64,000 bases of DNA from an uncultured Methanoregula sp. (GTDB taxonomy: Archaea > Halobacteriota > Methanomicrobia > Methanomicrobiales > Methanospirillaceae). The notes beneath the pieces are model-generated. The model did no database searches. It was given only the letters and a program-made list of their open reading frames with translations, and was not told the origin of the DNA. A program made the position numbers and the translations under genes. Below, in pieces: positions 53,556 through 62,793 of the stretch; within the stretch, counting starts at the first letter, position 1, and each line of letters begins with the position of its first letter. The stretch lies in the NCBI RefSeq assembly GCF_963678795.1, contig NZ_OY787453.1:248001-312000 (forward strand). The letters run 5' to 3'.

Positions 53556-54452
53556 ATGGAAGACCGGCGCGAACTGATCCGGCAGATCCGCAAAATTGAA
53601 CTCAGGGTCGGCATCCTTGCAGAAGGGCTCCAGTCGGGACTTCACCATTCGGTATTCCGGGGGCAGGGAATCGAATTTTTTGAGATCCGGGAATATGTTC
53701 CCGGTGATGATATCCGCTCCATCGACTGGAACGTGACCGCACGCTACAACCATCCGTTCGTCAAGGAATACACGGAGGAACGCGACCAGACCATCTACCT
53801 GATGGCAGATATCTCCGGCTCAGGGATCTTCGGGTCGGAAACAACAAAGCAGAAAAAGATCCTTGAGCTCGTTGCAAGCCTGGGATTTGCTGCAATCAGG
53901 AACAACGACCGGGTTGGTCTCTGCCTCTTTTCGGACCGGGTGGAAAAATTCATACCGGCGAAACGGGGCATGGCTCACCTGGTCAGTATCCTGAACACCA
54001 TCATTGACCACGAGCCGGAATCCGCGGGAACCGATCTCGGGGCCGCGGCAGCATTCCTCTCAAAGGTGATCTCCCGGAGGAGTTCAGTTATCATCCTGTC
54101 GGATTTCATCTCGCCGTCATTCATCCCTTCCCTGAAGCTGCTGCGCCGGCGCCACGAAGTGATCGCAATCCGCATCATGGACCGGCGGGAACGGGAGCTT
54201 CCGGATATCGGCTCTATCGAGCTTGAGGATCCCGAGACCGGCGAACAGATCCTTGTGGATACCTCGGATGAAGCATTCCGCAGGAGATACCGGGCACTGG
54301 TTGCTGACGCAGGGACGGCGCTGCACCATGAGCTGGGAAAAAACCATATCCATGAACTGGTGCTCATGACCGATGAACCGTACGAGAGTCCCCTGAAGCG
54401 GTTCTTCAATGGATTATCCGGCCGGAGGCGGTCAATTGCCAGGATTTTATAG
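53556..54452 (+). CDS. DUF58 domain protein
   Basis: This 298-residue protein has the DUF58 signature FEIREYVPGDDIRSIDWNVTAR, followed by a VWA-like fold (MADISGSG; VIILSDF). It starts at 53556, after AGGAGAG; an upstream Met is less likely. It lies 79 bases after the MoxR gene and overlaps the VWA gene by 44 bases. DUF58 proteins are standard partners of MoxR ATPases in a still poorly defined envelope or metal-insertion process. Confidence 0.92.
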   Translation: MEDRRELIRQIRKIELRVGILAEGLQSGLHHSVFRGQGIEFFEIREYVPGDDIRSIDWNVTARYNHPFVKEYTEERDQTIYLMADISGSGIFGSETTKQKKILELVASLGFAAIRNNDRVGLCLFSDRVEKFIPAKRGMAHLVSILNTIIDHEPESAGTDLGAAAAFLSKVISRRSSVIILSDFISPSFIPSLKLLRRRHEVIAIRIMDRRERELPDIGSIELEDPETGEQILVDTSDEAFRRRYRALVADAGTALHHELGKNHIHELVLMTDEPYESPLKRFFNGLSGRRRSIARIL

Positions 54453-55386
54453 CCCGCTCTGGCTTTCCGGACTCATCATCATCCCCGTTCTCGCAGCGAT
54501 ATATGCCTGGATCTTGAAAGAGAAGAAGAACGAGGCTATCGTCTTCTCCCGGCTTGGGTTTGTTAAATCCGCGCTTGGCGATGGCAGGAAATCAGGGAGG
54601 ATGCATATCCTCTTTGCCCTTACGCTTGCAGCACTTGCCCTGCTCGTCATCGGCCTTGCCGATCCCCACATTCCGCTCGAACAGACAAAGGAAGGTGTCA
54701 ATGTTATCCTTGTCATGGATGACTCCGGCAGTATGCAGGCTGACGATTACAAACCGTCCCGGATCGAAGCAGCTAAAAGTGCCGGCGAGATCCTCTTAAA
54801 CAGCCTTGATCCGAAGGATTATGCAGGGGTGGTTGTGTTCGAATCCGGTGCAACTACCGCGGCATACTTAAGCCCGGACAAGGACCGGGTCCGCCAGAAA
54901 CTCTTTTCCGTTACCCCCCGTTCCGGGCAGACGGCAATCGGAGACGGCCTGGCCCTGGCAATCGATATGGCAGGGTCCATTCCGGGCCGGAAGAAAGTGG
55001 TTATCCTGCTCTCCGACGGGGTAAACAATGCCGGCGTGATCACACCGGATGAGGCAGTCGGGTTTGCAAAAGAGGCGGGTGTCCAGGTATTTACCGTGGG
55101 GATGGGTTCAGAACAGCCGGTTGTAACGGGATATGACTGGATCGGCAACCCCCAGTATGCCCGGCTCGATGAGGCAACCCTCCGGTCGATTGCAGCGAAC
55201 ACGAACGGGAAATATTTCAAATCCGTTGATGAGCGGACGTTGAAAGAGATCTATGCCGGCCTGAACCAGCAGATTACCCGCGAGAAGGAAGAGACGAGTG
55301 TCAAAGACCTCTTTTTTGCAGGGGCCCTCGCTCTCCTCGTCATTGAATTGTATCTGCGCTATGGCCGGGGGAGGATCATCCAGTAA
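54409..55386 (+). CDS. BatA-like VWA domain membrane protein
   Basis: This 325-residue protein has two N-terminal membrane helices (about 16-34, 65-83), a VWA domain (95-290) with the metal-ion adhesion motif DDSGSM, followed by the Thr and Asp of the site (SGQTAIGDG; LLSDGVNN), and a C-terminal helix (about 300-318). This is the BatA layout, with the VWA domain probably on the outer face. It completes the MoxR-DUF58-VWA operon. The BatD-like product at 26477 could be the missing partner. Confidence 0.9.
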   Translation: MDYPAGGGQLPGFYSPLWLSGLIIIPVLAAIYAWILKEKKNEAIVFSRLGFVKSALGDGRKSGRMHILFALTLAALALLVIGLADPHIPLEQTKEGVNVILVMDDSGSMQADDYKPSRIEAAKSAGEILLNSLDPKDYAGVVVFESGATTAAYLSPDKDRVRQKLFSVTPRSGQTAIGDGLALAIDMAGSIPGRKKVVILLSDGVNNAGVITPDEAVGFAKEAGVQVFTVGMGSEQPVVTGYDWIGNPQYARLDEATLRSIAANTNGKYFKSVDERTLKEIYAGLNQQITREKEETSVKDLFFAGALALLVIELYLRYGRGRIIQ

Positions 55387-55548
55387 CGCGGGACCTCCGG
55401 TCTGCACCCGCAGATGCCCATGAACCGGCGCACCGCCTGAAAAGGTTAATCCCTATGATTACCTGTACGTTACTTTAACCACTATTAACGGAAATATCCG
55501 GTCGGCTCTTCAAAGCCAGTCCCGTCCGGATTCCGGGGCCCTGGTACC

Positions 55549-56703
55549 GTGTCTGAAACCACCCTTCCCAAGATGCGATTCGGTCTCTCGGAGCTTGCGG
55601 GATCGCTGGGTGATTTTGGCACAATCATTCCCCTCGTTCTCGCGGTAGCACTGGTATCGGATGTCAATGCCCGCTACATCCTCCTATTCTTTGGTATCTG
55701 GTTCATCATCACCGGTCTCTGGTACCGGCTCCCCATCCCGCTTGAACCAATGAAAGCCGTGGCAGTGATCGTTATTGCCGGAACGATCGGGAGCGGGGAG
55801 ATCGCCGCAGCCGGGCTTATCCTCGGTGTCATCTTCCTCGTTCTCGGGTACGGCCGCTTCTTCGGCATCATCCAGAAGTGGGTGCCGCAGAGCGTAGTCC
55901 GGGGCATCCAGCTGGGTCTTGCCCTGCTGCTCTTCAAATCGTCGATCGGGTTCGTGGTAAAGGATCCGACATTCTTTATCGTGGGGATAGCCATCATCGG
56001 TGCATTCCTCCTTCTCATACGGTACCGCCAAATCCCCGACCTTTCCGCGATCGTTGTCATCGCGGTCGGGCTCGTGGGTGGGATCGCCCTCTACGGATTA
56101 CCTCCCATCAGCCTGATCCCTCCGCCACAGCTGGTCATTCCCCTGCCAACGGATTTCTCCACCGCTTTCTCAACCCTTGTACTCCCGCAGGTTGTCCTGA
56201 CGATCACAAACGCGATTCTTGCCACATCCCTGCTGACAAAAGACCTTTTCGCGCAGGACATTGAACCGAAGAGATTCTCGACAACGATTGGCCTGATGAA
56301 CCTCACGTCGGTCCCGTTCGGCGGGTTCCCGATGTGCCACGGGGCGGGAGGACTCGCGGGACAGTACCGGTACGGGGCCCGGACCGGTGGTGCGAATGTG
56401 TATGCAGGGTTGATCTTCCTCATTCTCGCTCTCTTCTTTACTTCCCCGCAGGTGCTTTCTATCATCGCGGTGGGTGTCCTCGGTGCGCTTCTCGTCTTTG
56501 TAGGACTGGAGATGAGCCGCCACAGTCTCAAGACCGATTCGCTGCTGGTAACCGGGATCATCGGTGTGCTTGCACTGGTCAGTTCCATGACCCTCGCGTT
56601 TGTCGCAGGGATGATCCTTGCCTATCTTGAATTATGGATCCGGAAGAAACGGCCCCGGGGCACGGCTGAATCTCCAAAAGCCCGGGGAAATCCCCAAAAT
56701 TAA
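55549..56703 (+). CDS. MOT1/SulP-related molybdate or sulfate transporter
   Basis: This 384-residue protein has about ten membrane helices and the two motifs of the MOT1 branch: GSLGDFGTIIPLVLA near the start and FPMCHGAGGLAGQYRYGART in the second half. Members move molybdate or sulfate. The neighbours favour molybdate/tungstate (fwd operon, moeA remnant), while the siroheme reductase-like gene nearby keeps sulfur open. The start is GTG at 55549 with no strong ribosome site. Confidence 0.88.
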   Translation: MSETTLPKMRFGLSELAGSLGDFGTIIPLVLAVALVSDVNARYILLFFGIWFIITGLWYRLPIPLEPMKAVAVIVIAGTIGSGEIAAAGLILGVIFLVLGYGRFFGIIQKWVPQSVVRGIQLGLALLLFKSSIGFVVKDPTFFIVGIAIIGAFLLLIRYRQIPDLSAIVVIAVGLVGGIALYGLPPISLIPPPQLVIPLPTDFSTAFSTLVLPQVVLTITNAILATSLLTKDLFAQDIEPKRFSTTIGLMNLTSVPFGGFPMCHGAGGLAGQYRYGARTGGANVYAGLIFLILALFFTSPQVLSIIAVGVLGALLVFVGLEMSRHSLKTDSLLVTGIIGVLALVSSMTLAFVAGMILAYLELWIRKKRPRGTAESPKARGNPQN

Positions 56704-56893
56704 CGGCACACCCGCGTGCAGCGACCGGGAATGCCCGTTTCTGTCTGGTATCATCCTGCCTTACTGCACGAATACCGGAGCGCTCTTGTAGCCGGGATGC
56801 CCCGGCCGGCCGGAATCTGCATCATCCTGGACCGTGGCCCCGGTAAACCGGGTAAAACACAGGCATATTTCGATACAAATGATTATCAGAGCA

Positions 56894-56907
56894 TTTTTAT
56901 TTTTTAA
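56894..56907 (+). promoter_or_regulatory. TATA-like box before the gene at 56931
   Basis: TTTTTATTTTTTAA lies 24 bases before the ATG at 56931, which would place transcription start at or within a few bases of the start codon, so the mRNA may be leaderless. Confidence 0.45.
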
Positions 56908-56930
56908 CAAAGCACGTTGACTGATCGCTT

Positions 56931-57326
56931 ATGGGTATCTGTACAGACATTATGCACGATTTTGTATTGCAGGAGATACACCGTCTCTATTCCAGCGTTG
57001 ACGGCTGGAAGATCACCCAGAAAAAGAAAGGTATCGGATACGATACGATTGTTATCGCAGGGCGGATGAACCAGGGGCACCGGGAGATCGTACGGATCCT
57101 GGTCACGTTTAAAAAGGAGGTTACCCTCGACATGATCGACGAACTGATCCGTCCTGAGCCGGTCTTCGATGGCACAACCCCCCGCTATGATTATGCGGTT
57201 ATTGTTCCCGCCAATGCAGATACCTCTCAATTGCCAAAAGACCTGAAAATCTACATCATGAGATCGTTTGCCTTTGATGGGAAGGAACTGGTCTGGGTAA
57301 AAAAACCCGTCATGGAAACATCCTGA
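56931..57326 (+). CDS. Small soluble protein of unknown function
   Basis: This 131-residue protein has mixed alpha/beta content, with strands such as YDTIVIAG, IVRILVTFKK and YDYAVIVPA, and an ending KELVWVKKPV. The core could be a restriction-endonuclease-like or ferredoxin-like fold, but I see no clear active-site pattern. No ribosome site precedes the ATG, and a TATA box lies very close, so leaderless initiation is possible; the Met at 56952 is an alternative. It lies 111 bases before the siroheme reductase-like gene on the same strand. Confidence 0.65.
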   Translation: MGICTDIMHDFVLQEIHRLYSSVDGWKITQKKKGIGYDTIVIAGRMNQGHREIVRILVTFKKEVTLDMIDELIRPEPVFDGTTPRYDYAVIVPANADTSQLPKDLKIYIMRSFAFDGKELVWVKKPVMETS

Positions 57327-57437
57327 CCGTGCACCGCCTGACATGAACGCGCCGGCGGGATCCCGGGTGCCTGTCCGCAGGCAGCCCGGTGTCACAACAC
57401 CAGCCTTTTTTACCTGATTCTTCTCAGGTACTAACAG

Positions 57438-58346
57438 ATGCAGCGCGAATTCGGCATTCATATGAAAGGCGGCGTCATTACCGAACGCAACGCCGATTTT
57501 TCCACCGTCCGGATCAGGACCCCGGCCGGAGTCCTCTCTGTTGAGCAGTTGCGGGGCATAGCCAGGATTGCCAAGACCTACGGGAGCGGGGAGGTCCACT
57601 GCACGATAAGGCAGACGCTCGAGATCCCCCATGTCGATCCAAAACGGCTGAAGAATATAGCAAAAGCCCTCGAGAAGAACGGGACTCCCCTCGGTTCCGA
57701 GAGGGACGAGGTCGTCAATATCATCTGTTGTCCCGGTACCGAACGCTGCAAATTCGCAAATATCGATACCATCAGTCTTGCAAAAAAGATCGATGCGAAA
57801 ATCTTCGGGAAAGAGATGCCGGTCAAGATGCGCATCGCCCTCTCCGGCTGCCCGAATGCCTGCACGAGCCCCATGCTCAACGAGATCGGAATTATCGGCA
57901 GGGTAGTGCCGGTCCGCACCAGGGAACGGATCTGCACCGGCTGCGGCACCTGCGTCTCTTACTGCAAGGAAAAAGCGATACGGATCAGGAACGGCATCTC
58001 GGTGCTGGACGAGAACAAGTGCGTTGCCTGCGGGGTCTGCGTCCAGTCCTGTCATTTCGACCTCATCAAGGCTGAGCACCGCCACTTTCTCATTACGGTC
58101 GGGGGCAGGCGCGGGCGGCACCCGAAGATCGGGCGGGAATTACTGACGGTCGAGACCGAGGAGCAGGTCCTCTTTGTTATTGACAGGATCATCAACTGGG
58201 TCTATCGCCGGGCCTGGAGCGGGCGCCTCCTCTCTGAACAGCTGGACGAGCTCCACTTTGAGAAGTTCAAAGAAGAGATCATGAAACAGGTGCCCGGGGC
58301 AGGGACGGTAGTGGAAAAGGTAAGCGAGCCGAAGATAAACAGTTAA
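57438..58346 (+). CDS. Small siroheme sulfite/nitrite reductase-like protein with ferredoxin domain
   Basis: This 302-residue protein has an N-terminal ferredoxin-like half (about 1-75), the siroheme-4Fe-4S motif CCPGTERC and CPNAC (C-X5-C and C-X3-C, about 95-145), and an inserted double-cluster ferredoxin (CTGCGTCVSYC and CVACGVCVQSC, about 155-210), then a helical tail. This is the form of dissimilatory sulfite reductase-like proteins found in many methanogens. They are shorter than true DsrA/B and their substrate is unsettled; sulfite detoxification, sulfur assimilation or another redox role are options. It carries all four cluster-ligand Cys residues, so a working siroheme centre is expected. 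Confidence 0.9.
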   Translation: MQREFGIHMKGGVITERNADFSTVRIRTPAGVLSVEQLRGIARIAKTYGSGEVHCTIRQTLEIPHVDPKRLKNIAKALEKNGTPLGSERDEVVNIICCPGTERCKFANIDTISLAKKIDAKIFGKEMPVKMRIALSGCPNACTSPMLNEIGIIGRVVPVRTRERICTGCGTCVSYCKEKAIRIRNGISVLDENKCVACGVCVQSCHFDLIKAEHRHFLITVGGRRGRHPKIGRELLTVETEEQVLFVIDRIINWVYRRAWSGRLLSEQLDELHFEKFKEEIMKQVPGAGTVVEKVSEPKINS

Positions 58347-58455
58347 ACGGATTTTTTCTTTTTCAATGTTTTTGTAATGGTAATAACCCTGAAACCATTG
58401 AACAAAATAATTGAATCTTAACACACGGGGAGTATCCGTCCCGGCCCCCCTTCAT

Positions 58456-58496
58456 AAAAAAACCCGCTGCCTCTCCATTTCCGGAAGAGGCAGGGG
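58456..58496 (-). terminator. Hairpin plus T-run ending the fwd operon
   Basis: On the minus strand, CTGCCTCT and AGAGGCAG (58486-58493 and 58467-58474) pair across an 11-base loop. Outer CCC/GGG pairs with one bulge extend the stem, and seven T follow (58462-58456). It lies about 40 bases past the fwdC stop and looks like a bacterial intrinsic terminator. Confidence 0.7.
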
Positions 58497-58536
58497 CCGT
58501 CTGACGTATGTGTGTGAAGTGAAAAATGGGAGATGA

Positions 58537-59337
58537 TCAGATCTTCTTGTACAGGTTTCCGTACACGATCTGGCCTTTGCTCTTGGGGTGGCGCTCGCCC
58601 ATGTCGCCGATGAAATGCGAGAACCTGGCCTTGGTTCCTTCAACTTCGAGCTCGACCTCGTCAACAGGCTTGAAGCCGGGCATCATGATGTCGATGGTCC
58701 CGAAGATGATGATCTCGCCCTTGACCATCTGGCCTCCGACCTTGCTGTTCGCGTTGCCTTTCACGAGGAGCTTCCCGCCTTCTGCATGAGTCATGGCATG
58801 GACATCGACATTGCCGTTGACAACGATCTGGCCACCGGTCATATACATGCCGAGATCGGACCCGGCATTGCCCTTGACAAGGATCTTCCCTCCGGACATG
58901 CCTCTCCAGTCGCCGCGGTAGGCAGCACCAAGGTAGTTGCCGGCATTGCCCTCGATGGTGATCTCACCGCCCTTCATCGCGGTTGCGGCAAATGCCGCAA
59001 CATCGCCCTTCGCGAGAATCTTGCCACCTTTCATCCAGGCCCCGACATAGAGGTCGGTGCTGCCTTCGATGACCAGTTCCCCGGCGCTCATCTTGAAGCC
59101 GAGGTACTTGACCTTCTTCACGTCGCCTTTGACAACGATCTTCGTGTCTTCTGCGGTTGCTCCGGCGTTGCCGGCGATCTCGAAGTACTTGCCGAGCGTT
59201 GTGGGAACATTTCCCTCGAACACGGGAAGTTCTGCAATCTGGGCCGCGTTCTTGCCGGCGAATGCATCGGGGGAGATGGTGTCTGCCTCAAGATACAGTG
59301 CAGGCGCATTCTTCATGGTAATGGTAACGGTTTCCAT
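58537..59337 (-). CDS. fwdC: Formylmethanofuran dehydrogenase subunit C
   Basis: This 266-residue protein folds as a right-handed beta-helix of repeated GGxIxxxGNAGxxxG turns (for example GGKILVKGNAGSDLGMYMTG), the glutamate-synthase alpha C-terminal-type domain. In the formylmethanofuran dehydrogenase complex it bridges the amidohydrolase and redox subunits. It is the last gene of the operon, 11 bases after fwdA, with a terminator-like hairpin following. Length is normal. Confidence 0.96.
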   Translation of the reverse strand: METVTITMKNAPALYLEADTISPDAFAGKNAAQIAELPVFEGNVPTTLGKYFEIAGNAGATAEDTKIVVKGDVKKVKYLGFKMSAGELVIEGSTDLYVGAWMKGGKILAKGDVAAFAATAMKGGEITIEGNAGNYLGAAYRGDWRGMSGGKILVKGNAGSDLGMYMTGGQIVVNGNVDVHAMTHAEGGKLLVKGNANSKVGGQMVKGEIIIFGTIDIMMPGFKPVDEVELEVEGTKARFSHFIGDMGERHPKSKGQIVYGNLYKKI

Positions 59338-59348
59338 CTTCTTCCACC

Positions 59349-61058
59349 TCAGTTGGTTGCATCCACCTCAAGGGCGAACGGGTTCGGGACAAAGTGGTGC
59401 CCGAGTGCTTCGTAGTTGTTCTGCGTCATGCTGTAGTACTTGATGAACTTCTCGGCAATGTCGCGCATGACCTGCGGGTTCTCATTGGCCTTGACGTGGA
59501 CCCAGAGCGTCCGCTTGTGACCATTGCTCACGATCTCGCCGTTGCTGACAACCTGAACACCGTTCTTGAAGACGGCAGCGCAGCGGCTGAATGCCTTCTC
59601 GATGTCTTCGGGGTCCGCAACCGGCTTGTCGGGGCTGAAGTTGTACACTGCAACATCCGCATCCATGCCGGGCTTCAGGCCGCCACACATTGCGGAGAGA
59701 CCAAGGGACTTGGCCGGGCCGGCGCGTGTCATCTGGGCAAGCTCGTAAAGCGAGAGCTCCCTGTCGATGCTGCCGATGCTGGTCTGGGAGAGGACCTTGT
59801 CCTTGTGCTTGAAGGCGTTGATCTGTGTTTCCCGTGCCTTCTTGCTCATGAGCCACTTGATGACGCGGGGGTACCGGGTGAAGGGTCCTGCGTTCGGGTG
59901 GTCGGTGGTGATGTAGCAGCGCATCGGGTCTTTCATCATCAGGGGGATTTCAAGACCGATTGCCCACTGGATGGCACAGACCGAGATGTTCGGGCTGTAG
60001 ATGTACGGGACGACACCGGCCGCGGTCTCGAGCTCGACATCACAGTTGGCCCACTTTAAGTGGTTGAGGCCGGTTAAGTGGTGCTCGAACGGGCCGTCAG
60101 CGGTCATCGTGGTGGTCTCGTCAAGGGTGACGTTACCGGTATCGATGGTGATGTTCTTGTTCTTGTTGACGTAGTCCGTGACTTCCTTGGCCTTCGACTC
60201 GAAGTCGCCCCAGTTGGTGCCACCGTAGGAGTGGAACTGGGTGTGGGTGAGGTGCATGACCTGTTCGCGGCCGAACTTGTTTTTCGCCTTGATGCCTTCT
60301 GCAAGTTTCAGGGTGTCGAGGGTTGTCTCGTAGCATCCGGGGTTCCCGAGGTTGTTCGGGTGGATGTGCATCGAGTGCGGGAGACCGAGGTACTCGTTTG
60401 CCTCGATAAGCCCCTTGACGATCTCTGCGGGGGTGATGTCGAAGTACGGGACCGGGTCGTTGACGGTGAGACAGTTCAGTCCCCAGCCCCAGGCTTCCGT
60501 GCCGCCGGGGTTGACAACCTTGATTGCGTACCCCTTGGTCACGTTGAGGAGCCAGGCACAGTATGCTGCGGTGTTCTCGATCTCGTGGTTCTTGAGGTAC
60601 TCGAGGACGAACCAGTTGTTCCCGAAGACCGGGAATGCGCCCTCATCGATGATGGGGGTGTCGCGGATCTCTTCGTGCACGTGGCGGGAGAAGAGCGGGG
60701 GCATGGCGGCTTCCATTGCCGTGGTGTAGCCCATCTTTGCGTATTCGTACCCGGTCTTGAACGTGGTCGGGATCGAAGCCCCGCCGCCCATCCGCTCCAT
60801 GCCATGGGTCGGGGTGCAGCTGAAGAGCTTGTCCTCGGGCCGGTAGATGCGGCCGAGGTTGACCTTGGGTCCTGCGACATGGGCGTGGATCTCCACGGCG
60901 CCTGCCATGACGGTCTTGTCCTTGGCGTCGATGACTTTTGCGGAGGAGCCGACCTTGTCGACGATCTTTCCGTCCTTTATACAGATATCTTTCTTGTCGC
61001 CCTTGATGCCCTGCACCGGGTCAAAGACATGGCCGTTCTTGATGATATATTCAGACAT
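59349..61058 (-). CDS. fwdA: Formylmethanofuran dehydrogenase subunit A (amidohydrolase)
   Basis: This 569-residue protein is the zinc-dependent amidohydrolase that joins formate, made in subunit B, to methanofuran. The metal ligands are in place: HAHVAGP, the Lys expected to be carbamylated in NVTKGYAIKVVNPGG, HIHPNNLG, LTHTQFHSYGG, and the catalytic Asp in TTDHPNAGPFTRYP. It begins 1 base after the fwdB stop codon, so translation is coupled. Length is normal for the family. Confidence 0.97.
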   Translation of the reverse strand: MSEYIIKNGHVFDPVQGIKGDKKDICIKDGKIVDKVGSSAKVIDAKDKTVMAGAVEIHAHVAGPKVNLGRIYRPEDKLFSCTPTHGMERMGGGASIPTTFKTGYEYAKMGYTTAMEAAMPPLFSRHVHEEIRDTPIIDEGAFPVFGNNWFVLEYLKNHEIENTAAYCAWLLNVTKGYAIKVVNPGGTEAWGWGLNCLTVNDPVPYFDITPAEIVKGLIEANEYLGLPHSMHIHPNNLGNPGCYETTLDTLKLAEGIKAKNKFGREQVMHLTHTQFHSYGGTNWGDFESKAKEVTDYVNKNKNITIDTGNVTLDETTTMTADGPFEHHLTGLNHLKWANCDVELETAAGVVPYIYSPNISVCAIQWAIGLEIPLMMKDPMRCYITTDHPNAGPFTRYPRVIKWLMSKKARETQINAFKHKDKVLSQTSIGSIDRELSLYELAQMTRAGPAKSLGLSAMCGGLKPGMDADVAVYNFSPDKPVADPEDIEKAFSRCAAVFKNGVQVVSNGEIVSNGHKRTLWVHVKANENPQVMRDIAEKFIKYYSMTQNNYEALGHHFVPNPFALEVDATN

Positions 61059-61059
61059 G

Positions 61060-62376
61060 TTATGCTACCCCCTTGAGTTTCTTGAGGCGGTCACGGACTT
61101 TGATGAGGAACTGCTCGTCAGTGAGCATGCCCTCGGGTGGCTCGACAACCTTGCGGCAGTCGATCGGGACATTGTCCATGCGGTAGCAGTTGCCGCCACA
61201 TTCGACACCGTTGAAGGCAACGGGGACGTGAAGCTTGGAGACACCGGAAGTCGGGGTCAGGTGCGGGTCAACGCAGACCGAGGGAACCTTCGCGATCTGC
61301 CGGACTGCGCTGATCGGGAAGTGTGCACCGGGGTCGCTGCCTATGGTGAACATTGCGTCGATCTCGTTACGGGCGAGGAGATCAATCGTGCTCGTGTCGC
61401 CCGGGTTGTAACGGGCAAAGCCGCGGGTGAGGTCAACGGAGTACGGGAACCCGAACTGCCAGGCAAAGACTTCTCCGGAGCCGGTCACATTGTAGTGGCC
61501 CCGCATCGGCATGATCGAGAACTTCGTGTACTCGTTGAGGTCTTTGGTGAGTGCAATGGCTGCGTCGATGTTGTGGTTCTTTGAAAGGGACTGGGTGACA
61601 CCCATGCCGAAGAAGATGATACCGAACCGGCCGCTCTTTAAGACATCGGCCGCCTCGCGGATCTTCGCTGCCGGAATACCGGCAACAACATCCGGGAGCC
61701 ACTCGCCCTTGAGGGCAACGCGGAGGGCGTCGAGGAGTTCATAGTCCCTGCCCTGTTCGACCTGCAGGTGGACATCGGCCATCTTGGCGGTGTCGGTAAT
61801 ACGGGGGTCAACGACAATCATCTTGCGGCTCATCTGTCCCTTGCCGGTGAAGAACCCGCGGGGGAAGATAGAGTACCGGGACATGTGCCGGGGGTGGGCG
61901 TGCGCCGGGTTGCAGCCCCAGAAGATGATGCGGTCGGCACGGTTCTTGACCTCACCGAGGGTACAGGTCGGGAGACCGATATCCTGCACGGCAATAAGGG
62001 TGGTGCCGTGGCAGGTTGCAGCGGTGTTATCGCAGCAGGCCTTGGCAATCTCGGCGATCTCGTTCCCCACGCTCTGGGCCTCGCAGTTGGTGGAGGACCA
62101 GCCGAACATCAGGGGCTTCTTTGCCTTGGCGAGCATCTGTGCAGAGTATTCAGCAGCTTCATCGTAGCTGATCTCCTTCCAGCTGCCGTCAGCCTGGCGA
62201 AGGCGGGGCCTGGTGACCCGGTCGGGCGACTGCGAGTGGAGGAACTTCTCGGTACCGATTGCACACGAATTGTTTACTTCGAGCAGTTTCTTTCCGTCGT
62301 CCGAAACAATAACCTCAAGGTCATCGCAGAGTGTCCCGCAGAACGGGCAGATGACATCAGTAATGGTCTTGGTCAT
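61060..62376 (-). CDS. fwdB: Formylmethanofuran dehydrogenase subunit B (Mo/W catalytic subunit)
   Basis: This 438-residue protein is the molybdopterin enzyme that reduces CO2 to formate. It has an N-terminal 4Fe-4S motif (CPFCGTLCDDLEV, then NSCAIG) and the metal-binding Cys in ATCHGTTL, encoded by TGC and not by a selenocysteine TGA. The cofactor-binding segments FWGCNPAHAHPRH and DPRITDT follow. Whether Mo or W is bound cannot be told from sequence. Its start overlaps the fwdD stop by 4 bases. Confidence 0.96.
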   Translation of the reverse strand: MTKTITDVICPFCGTLCDDLEVIVSDDGKKLLEVNNSCAIGTEKFLHSQSPDRVTRPRLRQADGSWKEISYDEAAEYSAQMLAKAKKPLMFGWSSTNCEAQSVGNEIAEIAKACCDNTAATCHGTTLIAVQDIGLPTCTLGEVKNRADRIIFWGCNPAHAHPRHMSRYSIFPRGFFTGKGQMSRKMIVVDPRITDTAKMADVHLQVEQGRDYELLDALRVALKGEWLPDVVAGIPAAKIREAADVLKSGRFGIIFFGMGVTQSLSKNHNIDAAIALTKDLNEYTKFSIMPMRGHYNVTGSGEVFAWQFGFPYSVDLTRGFARYNPGDTSTIDLLARNEIDAMFTIGSDPGAHFPISAVRQIAKVPSVCVDPHLTPTSGVSKLHVPVAFNGVECGGNCYRMDNVPIDCRKVVEPPEGMLTDEQFLIKVRDRLKKLKGVA

Positions 62377-62780
62377 CCTACCATCACCCCGCAGAGTTTC
62401 TGGACAAGTTCAATGCCCAGGAGGATCGGTTCGTTCATAGCAACTTCCACGGTGACTGGTACACCCTTGAAGGTCGGCATGCCGGTGGAGTAGGTGTTGG
62501 GGCTGATGACAGCGTTTGCCCACGGGCCCATGGGGATGAAAGCGACACCCGGGTGGGGTCCCTGCGTGGCTTCGACAGCTTTTACGACGACGCTGCCGAA
62601 TTCACTGGTGACCTTCACGTTGGTGTTCTTCCATACTCCGAGTGCTTTAAATTCGACGGGGTCCATCTCGATGATACCGCAGGCAGTGCGGTACGAGGGC
62701 TTCTCCTTGCCGCTCTCGATCGCAACGCCCTGCTGGATGGTCCTGCCGGAGATCAGGTTGACTGAAATTGACTTTGCCAT
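62373..62780 (-). CDS. fwdD: Formylmethanofuran dehydrogenase subunit D
   Basis: This 135-residue protein is the separate molybdopterin-dinucleotide-binding domain of the complex (NLISGRTIQQG at the start; GVWKNTNVKVTSEFGSVVVKA in the barrel; PGVAFIPMGPWANAVISP). The frame allows a GTG start at 62792, but the ATG at 62780 with GAGG upstream is better. It follows the ferredoxin gene by 13 bases and overlaps fwdB by 4. Confidence 0.95.
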   Translation of the reverse strand: MAKSISVNLISGRTIQQGVAIESGKEKPSYRTACGIIEMDPVEFKALGVWKNTNVKVTSEFGSVVVKAVEATQGPHPGVAFIPMGPWANAVISPNTYSTGMPTFKGVPVTVEVAMNEPILLGIELVQKLCGVMVG

Positions 62781-62793
62781 AGTATTCCTCACT

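Noticed and set aside
59394..61076. Long plus-strand frames opposite fwdA (59394-60059, 60078-61076)
   Set aside because: They are shadows of the strongly biased codon use of fwdA, which is unmistakable on the minus strand.
61060..62376. Selenocysteine form of FwdB
   Set aside because: The active-site codon is TGC (Cys), and there is no in-frame TGA.
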